From assembly GCA_944989445.1 (NCBI GenBank), contig CALYLW010000122.1, positions 62,001 through 126,000 on the forward strand: a stretch of 64,000 bases of DNA. Direction: 5' to 3'. The position numbers and the translations under genes were made by a program. The notes beneath the pieces are model-generated. The model ran no database searches, was not told where the DNA came from, and worked only from the letters and a program-made list of their open reading frames with translations. This stretch comes from Ampullaceana balthica. Lineage: Eukaryota; Mollusca; Gastropoda; Lymnaeidae. Below, in pieces: positions 11,810 through 22,093 of this stretch; the stretch's first letter is position 1, and every line of letters begins with the position of its first letter.

Positions 11810-12340
11810 GTATTGTTATTTAATGCCAGAAACCTTAGCGAGATTGCGAACTCAACATTGTCCCAAAGTTTCATGGCGACCAGATGAATAAAATATTTAA
11901 ATAGCTTATGTAATGCAAAGGCGACTTCAAGGGTCCCCGGGTCAAAATGGTGCAGGATGTTAAGTTCAAAACCACTGTAAATTTGAATCTGGATCATGAT
12001 GGATATATGTGAGAATATTTGTCGAGATCGTGTAAAATCGAATGATGATTAAAGTCTTACATTTTTACAGGAAAAAAAGATATGGGGCCCCCGATCCCGA
12101 AGGAATGGACATTAGGAGTTCAATTTTAGTACGGACCATCAAGTTTTTATGTACCAAGTTTGGTATAAAATAATTTTTATATAGCTTATTTACCCCCCCC
12201 CCACGAGTAAGTTGTTTTTTTTTAATTATGCTCTAAACTCTAAACCTTCGTGTGAGAGTATTCAAAAACTTTCCAAAGCTTCGTGGCGATCGGATGAATG
12301 GTGTAGATATGCTTTAAAGGGGGGAAGAAGACATTTATTT
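11810..12340 (+). repeat. Unclassified dispersed repeat, copy 1
   Basis: Shares many blocks in the same order with 36610-37205: ATGCCAGAAACCTT, AAAGTTTCATGG, AATAGCTTA, TGGATCATGATGGATAT, GAGATCGT, GGACATTAGGA and ATCAAGTTTTTAT. Highly diverged from the other copy, so old. No protein motif recognised. Confidence 0.55.
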
Positions 12341-13454
12341 ATATATAAATATTAATATTTATATTATTTATATATTTTAATTGGCCTGGCTGGAATGGAA
12401 AACATGGACACTTGAGAGTACAGGAGAAAAACTGAAGGACGCAAATGTGAACATTCTTTAACATAGTCAATGAGACTAAATTATGACGACCGGGACCAGA
12501 TTATGTTTGCACGCCTGAATGACACTAATTGCATCTCTAATACGCTCTGCCGTTCCCTCATCTGCATCTAACCAACTCACTGAGCTCTCTGAACGCGATC
12601 CAGGCAGGGGCGACCACATATTTGACCAGGTGATCAGTTTTTGCTAGAGTTACCCTCCTTTGATGTCCTTTTCCGCTCCGAGAAATTATCATCTCTGCCC
12701 TCCCCCACCCCCCCCCCTCCACACACCACACCTCACGACCCTTTCCCGCCCAGAGATAAAAGCCACACACTTGTAACGGTCAGTCCGGTGGCCGGGACCG
12801 ATGTAACAGGCTCGGGTTTCAACCCGGCGCGAGGGGAGGGGAGTGGGGATAGCCGGCCATTGGTCAAGTCATTACCGGTCAAGGACATCGCGATGAACGG
12901 CAAATGTTTTTTTTTATACACAGAACTTGTGCCGCGGTGGAAGGGTGGGGCCGACTTGGCGGTTCGCAATCAACACCACGTTGTGGTTTAAGATTTCCTC
13001 CTCCAGGAGTTTGAGGTTGTGGGGGGTGGGGGTCATGGGGGAAGCTAAAAAATTAGGATTTCTGGGAGCGGAAATTTAGAGAAAAGTGGCGATCAGATAT
13101 CAATAATATAAAACTAAGATTATCTGTTTTACACGGCTCGAGGGTTTGACATGAAACTAAAACTTTGTGTTTTTTTCACCGTGAGAGAAAAAAATATATA
13201 TTTCAATATTAATATCGTTCAATTGAAGATTGTTTCATGATATGATGATGTACAGAAATATTTGATAACATTAAACAAAAAATTATAATAACGTTAGCCG
13301 ATGTGAAGCAGCCTTAAAAATAAAGAGGGCAAAAAAATAACTAGTACTTGTCATTTCATTCTGTCACTAGAACATCCGGGTATTCAGTCGAAACAATGCC
13401 ATTAAGAAAGCAATAAAATACGGGATATTCTTGTCTTATCTGTCTTTTCTATAA
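12341..13454. other. Unassigned spacer
   Basis: AT-rich at the left (12330-12400), C-rich at 12700-12730, and a GC-richer patch at 12780-12960 with overlapping shadow frames on both strands. No domain or repeat partner recognised. Confidence 0.4.
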
Positions 13455-13742
13455 AGAAGCTCCTTCTATACAGAAGATATTCGCGTCCACAGATATGCCG
13501 GTCTGTTGGCAAGTGATGCAGCGTTCACAGGCCACGGCTATGAGGATTCCACGCATTACCCAGCCGCCTTTATTTACCTATCTAATGTTACGTACCCATT
13601 CGGAGCTGGGTGGACTCAGGGACGCCCTAGGCCCCGGGAACAAATCCTTGCCTTCACATGGATTCGAACCTGTGACCATCGGTACGCCAGCAGAGCGCGA
13701 TGGCTTGTCCCAACAGACCCATGTTAACTCTACGTTAATTGG
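13455..13742 (-). mobile_element. tRNA-derived SINE, copy 1
   Basis: On the minus strand the element has a tRNA-like head (GGCGTACCGATGGTCAC followed by the B-box-like GGTTCGAATCC), then the body AGGCAAGGATTTGTTCCCGG, CCCAGCTCCGAATGGGTACG and a tail reaching TATCTTCTGTATAGAAGGAG. The same body is found at 40745-40972 (minus) and 43884-44100 (plus). A Pol III-transcribed head with a LINE-dependent tail is the standard SINE design. A 151-aa antisense frame here is only SINE sequence. Confidence 0.82.
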
Positions 13743-13829
13743 AGTCAGCTTAGTGGACGTTGCAAAGATAAACAAATTGTTTACAGCGCTATTATATGAA
13801 CAAACAAACAAACAAAACTCAACTATTTT

Positions 13830-14436
13830 TAAATCCCTTACATTAACTTCACCGTCTTGTCTCTCTGTCTGTCGTGATCCCGCCTGCCCACCCGTTCGAG
13901 AAAAAACAAACGTCATAAATGACCCACTTCCCGTGATCCAATCGAGCTGAAGTTTTGCGCATAGACTTTTGTCACCTAACAATGCATTGTACCAACATTT
14001 CAGATTGATCGAATGTACCGTAATTAAATTAATGATAATTTTTTTATTATCTCTATGTATCTCTATGTAGCGTGTAAATGTTTTTGCTAGACTGTCACGC
14101 GGTGCGGTGCGTATTATATTGAACATAATAATAATAACAACCCCCTTTCCAGTCCATGACGGACTATGGGGCATGTGAAGTAGCGTTCGCACGTTATTTA
14201 GCCACCACTAACGAGCAAGGGATTGTGTGGCTAGCACAATGCCCCGGGGGCCTTGCCAGCACCGAGAATAGAACCCAGGTGAACATACTTGTTTAATATT
14301 TACCCGATCTGTAAATGTTTATGCTAGTCTGTTGCGCGGTGCGTATTATATTGAACATAATTAATACTTATTTTAGTTATGTCTCGTATATAAGGGATTT
14401 ATATTCAAAAACTTTGTTTTTTTACGGGTTGTTTAA
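13830..14436 (-). mobile_element. TAAATCCC element with internal duplication
   Basis: Begins TAAATCCCTTACATTAACTT and ends TAAGGGATTTATATTCAAAA then CTTTG...ACGGGTTG, the reverse orientation of the family. A segment containing GCGGTGCGTATTATATTGAA is present twice (about 14103 and 14337), separated by ~200 bp of unrelated DNA (14140-14290). Contains a doubled CTCTATGTAT word at 14050-14068. Non-coding. Confidence 0.8.
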
Positions 14437-14960
14437 TTTCTTTAATATTTGTGCGGAAAATCTTTGCTCCACGCCAAACCGTGCCTAGAAATAAAAAAAA
14501 TTACGTCATTACGTGATAAGTAAGTTACTCTTTTATTACTCTGCTATATAATTTGTTTTGTTAGTTGATCAAATTTTATATCTCACATTAAGTCCCACAA
14601 TCGATCACAATAAATATCAATAAAACTTTTAGTTCTGAGTCGCCCTGTGTGACTGCTAAGTTTGTGACTAAAAAATTATTTTCTGCTTTTTCATGCGAGA
14701 TTCTACATTCCTCACTGCAGCTGGGCCTCATCTTTATTTGTTCATTTTATGTTGCAATAATCTAAATAGAGGACGCGCAGCTCGTTCGTTGTTCATATTA
14801 AATATACCTCGAAAAAAACACACAAAAATTTCGATATTCATGTTTATGTCCCCTTGAATGGTTCTAATGTAAAGACACTGTCCCGCACCAGGTCCCATTT
14901 ATAGATTTGCATATTCTACTGAGGAGTGTCATTAACATGTAAGTAAACAGGGTATGAGTG
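14437..14960. other. Unassigned AT-rich spacer
   Basis: No reading frame of note and no repeat partner recognised elsewhere in the window. Confidence 0.4.
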
Positions 14961-15194
14961 AGCCTGACAGGACGTAACAAGACAGAAAACTTTTCGGCAA
15001 AGAGCCTTCCTCAACGAACAAATAGTACACAAATAAAACGAATAGAAAGAAATAAAAAAAATAAAAAAAACTTAGCTGCGGTGTAATCCTAAGAGAGCCA
15101 AAGAGAGCTCTCTCTGAATTACACCGCAGCTATTTGTTCAATGAAGAAAGCTCTTTGCCGAAACGTTCGCTGTTTCGTTAGGTGCTGTCAGGCT
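14961..15194. mobile_element. Foldback (long inverted-repeat) element
   Basis: Left arm 14961-15026 (AGCCTGACAGGACGTAACAA ... TTTTCGGCAAAGAGCCTTCC ... AACAAATAG) is matched by an imperfect reverse-complement right arm 15131-15194 (CTATTTGTTCAATGAAGAAA ... CTCTTTGCCGAAA ... GCTGTCAGGCT). A second, inner inverted pair AGCTGCGGTGTAAT/ATTACACCGCAGCT sits at 15074-15087 and 15118-15131. The whole could fold into a long hairpin. No coding capacity and no clear target duplication. Confidence 0.75.
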
Positions 15195-15894
15195 AAACAT
15201 TTACTAATCTATAAGCCTGATTGCAGTCTCACCCACATTTAGAGTCATTAACAGCTGCTTTATTTGCTTATCCAATATCAAGGCAGTTGATTCAATTATT
15301 TTTTTTAAATAAGCATATTAGCATACTTCTCCTGATTTCGGAATGCCTGCTGCTGTCTGCTCAAATTTGACGAGCGTGCTTTGACCCTTGCAGCGGAGAC
15401 AACTCCGGTCACCGCTGTAATCTAAATCCATTTCCCTTTCTCCGTTCCCCCCCACCCCCTCCTTTCCCTTCACATCGGACCCTGTCGCTCACCAACGGTA
15501 ACCAAACAATCCATCAACTATTTCCTCACCACCACCACCACCACCACCCTCCCAGACTTGCTGACATTTCACTCGGACAACTGGACTCGTCCCTGACCAC
15601 GCTGGCACTCCGGGAAGTCCATTCACCGCCCGGCTGGACGTTGGCCGGCTAAACTTTCCGGTCGCATGCCTAAACATCGACAATCTCTTGGCATGTTGAC
15701 AGTCCAATTATCCCCCCCCCCACACACACACACACATACACCAACCAGCCGGGGCGGGATTAACAGTACACCCGCGGTGGCGTGCCCGGGCGGCTATTTT
15801 GAATGACTTGACCTATGAACGATATGTTTTAGATTATTAGACACCTCTGTTATTATTACATTTACGTGTGGGTGGCGATCATACGTTAAATGTA
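15195..15894. other. Unassigned spacer
   Basis: Contains a (CAC)n stretch (15529-15549) and a C-rich/CA run (15710-15736). A short minus-strand frame across 15489-15707 has no recognisable domain. Confidence 0.4.
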
Positions 15895-16030
15895 TTTGTT
15901 AGCTCTAGGTAGGTCAGAAAACATTGATGACGTAAATATTTGCTTAGCTCTAAATAGCCCAGCAGACATTAATGACGTAAATATTTTTTTAGCTCTAAAT
16001 AGACCAGCAAAGAATGATGAAGTAAAGAGG
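15895..16030 (+). repeat. Short tandem repeat, ~54-bp unit, ~2.5 copies
   Basis: The block TTAGCTCTAAATAG(A/C)CC(A)GCA...AATGACGTAAATATTT recurs near 15900, 15953 and 16007 with substitutions. A minus-strand frame here (SSFFAGLFRAKKIFTS repeated) merely reflects the repeat. Confidence 0.75.
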
Positions 16031-16441
16031 TTGCGAGTTACTTGACGCAAAAATAATAAGTAAATAATAATCAAAGTAAGCCCGCACTTCTATTGCACAG
16101 ACAATTGTCACACATTTCTAAATGTCTCCCTCACTAACCAAGTGTCGGTTTGCCTCCACTTATATTCTTTACATTCGACATTTTAGACAAGGTTACAGTT
16201 ACACATTGCTCGAAGCGACATCGACCCGAAGCTCTTCCAATAGGCGCAAGAGACACGGACTTATTTACTGGAGTTGAGGCAACACTGTTTGGCACGCGTC
16301 CACTCCGCATTAGTAAGAGTATTTTGTTTGAAAACACGTGGAGGTTAGGGGAACATGAGGAGCGGTTGTCATAACAACAACCGAAAAGCTTTTTAACCTC
16401 GGGACTGGTACGAAACTGTTGATACTAGACACTCTTCACAG

Positions 16442-17019
16442 CAGGGGCGGATTAAGACTGCACCGGGCCCCTGGCTGCAATTCAAACTGGGGCCCTATCC
16501 AGCTAGCGTCCCTTTAAATAAAATGATTGCTGACAGCTAATAATATAAGACTTTGACTTTAACTTGTAACTAAATAGTCCATTGGTTCTTTTCTCATAAT
16601 TTTTCTGTACTACGGGATCAGATTCATCAAACAACCGAACACCAAGAAATGACTGTTGCCCCGGTATCGTAAAATTGAGTGTAAAAAGATAATTTTTAAA
16701 AAAAGACAAATAAAAAAAAATTACCCCCCTCTGGGATTCGAACCCGAAAACGCTTGCACTGCACACCAGTAAGCTGCCACAAGACCACCAGATCTTGATG
16801 GGTTAGAAAAATTTTAAAGATATAAAAAGTATTCACTTTCGGGTCCGAATAGCGATGAGATTAATACATAAGATTTTATTTTTATTTAATCTATTATATT
16901 TTTAGGGATTCGTGCAAAAATTTGTCCAACGTTATTTTAAATATACTAAATTTGGGGGCCCCAAATCATCGGGGGCCCCTGGCTTTAGCCCGTTCAGCCC
17001 CCCTCTTAATCCACCATAG
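16442..17019. mobile_element. hAT-type non-autonomous element with a tRNA-like insert
   Basis: Left end CAGGGGCGGATTAAGAC and right end TCTTAATCCACCATAG are inverted. Exact 8-bp duplications CTTCACAG flank it (16434-16441 and 17020-17027). Near 16735-16790 on the minus strand is a tRNA-like block with a perfect B-box word GGTTCGAATCC, suggesting a captured SINE head or tRNA fragment. GGGGCCC-rich subterminal repeats lie at both ends. No transposase. Confidence 0.87.
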
Positions 17020-17110
17020 CTTCACAGAATAGGATTGCGAGAAAGTTGTCCAGTAAAATACTAGATATACTAACGAATAGTGATATCGAAACAATAAATC
17101 AAAGCTTTAT

Positions 17111-17292
17111 TAAATCCCTTATATTAACTTCGAAATCTTGTCGTTCGTCGTCGGACGGAAAAACAAAAGTAAAAAATGACACACTTCCCGCAATGATATC
17201 AAACTGAAATTCTGCACATTATGTCACCTAACAATGCTCCATATCAAAATTTCAGAAAGATCGAATCTACCGTAATTAAATTAATGCATTTT

Positions 17293-17350
<58 letters not shown>

Positions 17351-17580
17351 CCATATGTAGCGGCCTGCTTTGTTACAATTGACGTGTCACGCTGAGTTCG
17401 GTCCAGCGATCGGTGACCAGACCTTTCCTCTCCCCCTCTCCGGTTATACAGCAAAGGGGAGTTAAGGCAGTTTCAGTCAGTAAATGTTTGTCGCGTTTGA
17501 ACGTGATCAATACTTTTAGTTATGTCTCATTTATCAGGGATTTATAGTCAAAAACTTTGTTTTTTACGGAGTTGTTTAAT
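17111..17580 (-). mobile_element. TAAATCCC element with internal (TA)n
   Basis: Starts TAAATCCCTTATATTAACTT and ends ATCAGGGATTTATAGTCAAA then ACTTTGTTTTTTACGGAGTT. Internal family blocks CACCTAACAATGCTCCATAT and GGTGACCAGACC are present in reverse orientation. A pure (TA)n microsatellite at 17298-17349 has expanded inside the element. Non-coding. Confidence 0.85.
17298..17349. repeat. (TA)n microsatellite, ~26 repeats
   Basis: Uninterrupted alternating TA inside the TAAATCCC element. Confidence 0.95.
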
Positions 17581-17689
17581 TTACGGACTTGTACACAATT
17601 CCACCAACGCCTACATCAGTACAAATAAATACGAGTATCTTATCTTAATTAAATTTCCATGCAGACGTGTGATTAAACACACGGGGGGT

Positions 17690-17923
17690 GCTCTTGAAAT
17701 CAGCGACCTGGAGATGTGGCGGCGGACAAGACAGAAGCCGATAGAACAAGAGATCCTCCAGAGGCGATGGCGACGGATTGGCCGGCCGTGCTCTTCAAAA
17801 ACCTGCTTCCAACACAAATAATCCAATGTCTTAACTGGAACCCTCATGAAAAACGTAAAAGAGGCCGACCAGAGACCAGTTGGTCAAGTACGATGAGGGA
17901 CTGCCGCTTCCCAAGGCGGCAAA
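17690..17923 (+). pseudogene. LINE reverse-transcriptase C-terminal fragment
   Basis: Plus-strand translation ISDLEMWRRTRQKPIEQEIL then QRRWRRIGR, and after a frameshift LNWNPHEKRKRGRPETSW, is the same LINE tail as at 3850-4030. It stops where the GGGGCCGTCC MITE begins at 17924, and no matching LINE sequence is evident after that MITE ends at 21215. Truncated and frameshifted. Confidence 0.8.
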
Positions 17924-18142
17924 GGGGCCGTCCAAAATGAGTTCACGCACTTTAAACCAAAAAAAAAGGGGGGGGGGTCCAGGGGCGCCCGCAGCGTGAC
18001 GCACTGGACGCACGTGCGTCCACTAAAATTTACAACATTAATATTTGTTTATAAAAGTCAATTAGCACCTTACCGCTGCACCACGTAGCTCAATTATTAA
18101 ATTTAATATCTTTAAAAAAATACTCTTGCAATAACATTATTA

Positions 18143-20520
18143 TTGGATAACAACATATCCAGTGTGTCATCAAATTCGAGTGAATCCGAATCTGATTCAG
18201 AATCATCATTATGTGACACATCAGCCGCAAAGAAAGCCACAGGCATTAAAAGTCTCTGTTCAGCTGTATTTTTCGATATTGGTGAGGTCAACTTTAACCA
18301 ACCATTACCTGAATCAGTAAAGAAATCAGTGCTTATGGAAAAGTTTCAACCAAGAACTGGAAAGGGCCTTTGAAGACAGTTGGGAATAAACAACGCCGTG
18401 TGCCTAGTTCTATGTTCAACTCAAATGTGTATCCGTTTATGAGTTACAGTGTCAAAGCGGATGTTGTTTTCTGTGCTGCCTGTTCAGTATTTGCTTCAGG
18501 TAAGACATGCGCTTTTATATGCGAGCCGCATTCAGACTGGGGTAACAAAGACCGAAAAGCACAACGTCACATAAGATCCTTGACACATCTTAGCTCTAAA
18601 AAAGCAGCATATGAATTTATAAGTGTATGCGAAGGTAAATCAGTCTCCGTGAAACAGCAGCTATCTCAAGCGTACAATGACAAAGTCCAACGGAATACAG
18701 CTGCTCTCCAATCCATTATAAAACAATAATACTGTGTGGACAGCAAAACATTCCAATGCGCGGAAAAAGAGATGATTGGAGCCATTTTATGGCTCTTCTT
18801 AATTTCAGAGCCGAGCACGATCTTGCTCTTAGTGAGCATCTACGCATCGCGTCAGGTAATTCAAAATACATCAGTCATAGAATACAAAACGAGCTGTTTG
18901 CTCTGTGCGGAAACCAGATTCGAGACAAGATCGTCAAGGAATGCATCGCTGCAAAATACTTCAGCATCATTGTTGACGAAACTACAGATGTCTCAGTCAA
19001 GGAGCAAGTGAGTTTGAATCTTCTTTTTACCACATCTGATGCAAAACGGCATGAAGAATTTGTGTCCTTTGAGGAAACGTCTGACACAACAGGTGAAGCG
19101 CTATATAATCTAATTACTGGAAAACTACAAGAGCTTGGCCTTGATATCCGCAATATTGTTGGTCTCGGGTTCGATGGAGCTGCAAACATGAGTGGAAAAG
19201 TAAAAGGAGTTAGAGGAGGACGCTTCCAAAATGTGGGAACAGCAGAATACGTCCTCTGTCGATCACATACACTAAACTTCGCTATTGTGAACACTTGCAG
19301 CGAGGGCGCTGTTAGAAATATGTACAATACGGTCAGTGAAACTGTTAACTTTATTACAGCATCTGCCAAGCGTCTAAATATATATACAAACTCAAGCCAT
19401 GGTGAAGATTTAACACGACTTACGAAATTCTGTGCTACAAGTTGGACTCGACATGAAGAAACATTACAAAGGTTTGAAGAGAACATTAAAAATTTGTATT
19501 ATACTTGAAATTCTGGCCGGTTTGACTCAAGATCATGATAAGGTTTGACTCAAGATCATGATAAGGTTTGACTCAAGATCATGATAAGGTTTGACTCAAG
19601 ATCATGATAAGGTTTGACTCAAGATCATGATAAGGTTTGACTCAAGATCATGATCGTCAAACATCTGTCAAAGCAAACGGTCTCCAATTATAAATCCAGA
19701 ATTTTCAGTTCATATATACGCTTGTCGTTGTTCATCAGAACTTGCGCTACACGAAACCGATTTCCTACTCATTGCAGTCTGTGGATCAGAATTTAGTTCG
19801 TGCCTCTAAGTAGTGCAAGGAGTTGATCGACCTTCTGAAATTGAAACGGAGCAATGGCGATTCATACAATTCATTGTTTGACGAGGCCTCCAAGTTAGCA
19901 CAGAAATTGAATGTTGAGGTCAAAGCACCAAAGGTTACTGCTAGACAACAGTACAGATCAAATGCACAGGGACCGACACATTCAGTGCAAGATTACTTCA
20001 GACTAAATGTTCACAATTCCTTTTTGGATCACCTAATAACAGAACTTAAAGACCACATTTGTGCATCATCAGGACGTTTGACAGCAGAAATGCTTATGCC
20101 GCAACATATATCCAGTTTGACTAAGGATGACATGGATAAAATTTGGGAAGCTTATGCGGGATTCATTAATTCAGATGATCTTGATGTAGAGATTGAGAGG
20201 TCATGGAAGTTCAAACTTTCTGCGTGCGAAGGAGAAGTCAGCAACACTGCCGTGTCTTTGCAAGACTGTTTTTTACTCACGAAGGATTTATACCCAAATT
20301 TGCACACTGTTTTTCATGTACTTTTAATGATGCCTGTTATACACATCCGCCACAGCTGAACGCAGCTTCTCGGCGCTCCGCCGTCTCAAGAGTTATATGC
20401 GTTCAACAATGGGATAAGAACGACTATCAGCTCTGGCGCTGCTGCATGTTCACACCGACATATTTCCTGACGCCACTAAAGTCATAAAAGTCACAGGACA
20501 TCGTAGAATTGTGTTTGCCT
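18143..20520 (+). pseudogene. hAT transposase pseudogene (TTF zinc finger, DUF4371, hATC)
   Basis: Open segments in different frames line up as one protein. 18143-18366 is an acidic Ser-rich N-terminus. 18372-18726 is a TTF-type zinc-binding region (VFCAACSVF ... HIRSLTHLSSKKA). 18756-19508 is the catalytic core with IIVDETTD (first Asp) and GLGFDGAANMSG (second Asp), then CRSHTLN and the RW-like CATSWTRHEE. 19823-20359 is the helical insertion region, and ~20345-20490 (TSATAERSFSALRRLKSYMR) is the hAT dimerisation domain. It resembles zinc-finger MYM-type 1-like proteins of animals. Breaks: frameshifts near 18368, 18722, ~19490 and ~20345, further stops in 19660-19820, and an internal tandem expansion at 19519-19654. 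The element cannot encode an active enzyme now. Confidence 0.88.
19519..19654 (+). repeat. 23-bp minisatellite inside the transposase gene, 6 units
   Basis: Unit GGTTTGACTCAAGATCATGATAA, six nearly perfect copies. One copy encodes GLTQDHD of the transposase in the frame that follows ILEILA. Five extra copies add 115 bp, which is not a multiple of three, so the expansion itself breaks the frame. Confidence 0.93.
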
Positions 20521-21365
20521 TTGACCATGATGACTGATTTGCCAAGCAACGTGTTTACGTAAGGTATATGACGGTAAATATACTTAGGCTAGATTATGTT
20601 TGTAGCCAATTCTTTGCGTAAAATGTTTGAAATATTGGTGAAATAGAAAAAAATGATTAAAAATATGCTTGTTTTGCTTCATGTTTTGCTGGAGTACTTT
20701 TGCTAATATGAGACATATGAGTCATGGCATGTGGTGAAATTTATTAGGCTGTATATGATTAAGAAGGGCTGATCAATGATAATAGGAGACGGGAAGGTGT
20801 GCGTCCATTTTTTTCAAGGCTGTGGGCGCCCCTGGGGGGGGGGTCCACACATTTGTGACGATGTGTGACGAGGGGGAGGCGGTGTTTAAGAACTGTGACG
20901 TTACATGAAAACGCGCAATTATAAATCAAACTTTCACTTAAATATTCGATTGCCTACACTTTATTTATGACGTTTGACATGGCTTCACACGTGTTACAAT
21001 ATTAGAGAGCAGCCTTACTCTAAATAATACTTAATGACAAAGTGATTTGAAACATGCTCATTTTCAAATAGAGAATACAGCTTTTATGGGGGGTTGGGGA
21101 GAAGCTTTATGACGTCATATTGGAGGGGGTCTAAGATTATGTGACGACACGTGACGAGGGGGAGGGGGGGTGAAAAATCGGCCAAAATCGCGTGACGTCA
21201 GATATGGACGGCCCCCAAGGACGAAAATGTGTCCATCTTTGTAGAGGTCAGACAGAAGGATTATATGTTTAAATCTCGATCGAGCGCTCTAGACAGCATC
21301 AAACTTAGATCAAATCAGATATTACTGCAGTTAAAAGCTCAGATCCGATCTTTAACAGTCTAGAA

Positions 21366-21563
21366 CAGGGGTCGGCAACTTGCGGCTCGCGAGCTGCATG
21401 CGGCTCTTTCGATGCCAATATGCAGCTCTCCAGATCCATGCACAAATATTAATAATTATATTATTTTATTTTAAAGAATCGTGTTAGTGGCTCATTAAAA
21501 ATTGGGCAATTTTGTAAATAGTAATTTTTTGGCTCTTCCGTCTCAAACGGTTGCCGATCCCTG
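21366..21563. mobile_element. hAT MITE (CAGGGGTCGGCAAC termini)
   Basis: Left end CAGGGGTCGGCAACTTGCGG, right end ACGGTTGCCGATCCCTG. Flanks GTCTAGAA (21358-21365) and GTCTTAGA (21564-21571) look like a decayed 8-bp duplication. 198 bp with GCGGCTC/GGCTCTT words typical of short animal hAT MITEs. Non-coding. Confidence 0.82.
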
Positions 21564-21571
21564 GTCTTAGA

Positions 21572-21780
21572 CAGTGGTGGCGAACCTTTTGGGGGCCGCG
21601 AGCCCAAAATTCAACCAAAACCCACTTATTTATAGCAAAGTGCCCACACTCCAATAAACCCCGAAAAACGGGGACGTGGCTTAGCTGGTTTGATTAAGGA
21701 AGTAATATTTTAGTCGTGTGTCGGCTGATGAGGTTCTGCGTGCCGACTGTGGCACGCGTGCCATAGGCTCGCCATCACTG
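21572..21780. mobile_element. hAT MITE (CAGTGGTGGCGAAC termini), adjacent to the previous one
   Basis: Left end CAGTGGTGGCGAACC, right end GGCTCGCCATCACTG. Left flank GTCTTAGA (shared with the preceding MITE) and right flank ATCTAGGA are related 8-mers. 209 bp, non-coding. Confidence 0.82.
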
Positions 21781-21906
21781 ATCTAGGATGCGACGGAGTT
21801 TGCGACTAATGAATACGTGACTAATGACTAAATGACTAATGAGTTATGGAAGTGAATTATGAGTATAGGTGACTTGTGTCTTGGTGACAAAATAGAGAGA
21901 GAGAGA

Positions 21907-22093
21907 GAACACCATCTACGAGGTAGCCACGACGTCAGACCGCAACCACGTCCGAACACCATCTACGATGTAGCCACGATGTCAGACAACAACCACGTCC
22001 GAACACCATCTACGATGTAGCCACGATGTCAGACAACAACCACGTCCGAACACCATCTACAAGGTAGCCACGATGTCAGACAACAATCACGTC
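21907..22093 (+). repeat. 47-bp tandem repeat, 4 units
   Basis: Unit GAACACCATCTACGATGTAG then CCACGATGTCAGACAACAAC and CACGTCC, four copies with a few substitutions. Preceded by a short (GA)n run. Confidence 0.93.

Larger units (their letters stand above)
17980..20834 (+). mobile_element. hAT element with decayed DUF4371/TTF-type transposase
   Basis: Termini CAGGGGCGCCCGCAGC and GCTGTGGGCGCCCCTG are inverted with one mismatch. It is inserted in a poly-G run (GGGGGGTC on the left, G9 on the right), so the 8-bp duplication cannot be read exactly. The interior carries the remains of a transposase gene in the same orientation (18143-20520). Its subterminal CGCACGTGCGTCCACT and GGTGTGCGTCCA blocks probably form extended imperfect repeats. 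Length ~2.86 kb, typical for an autonomous hAT. Confidence 0.9.
17924..21215. mobile_element. GGGGCCGTCC-type MITE split by a hAT insertion
   Basis: Left end GGGGCCGTCCAAAATGAGTT, right end CGTGACGTCAGATATGGACG then GCCCC. Between them, at 17980-20834, lies a full hAT element. The remaining MITE sequence (17924-17979 plus 20835-21215) is ~440 bp and resembles the uninterrupted copies at 32059, 37364, 39560 and 61273. Those copies and this one share poly-G/poly-C tracts and an AT-rich centre. Family-level assignment to PIF/Harbinger is tentative (see 32059-32330). Confidence 0.8.

Noticed and set aside
13578..14192. 204-codon minus-strand frame
   Set aside because: It spans a SINE and a TAAATCCC element joined by chance. 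Translated tRNA-like SINE sequence explains the first half and the element the second.
18875..19486. 203-codon minus-strand frame
   Set aside because: Exact antisense shadow of the hAT transposase catalytic region at 18756-19508.
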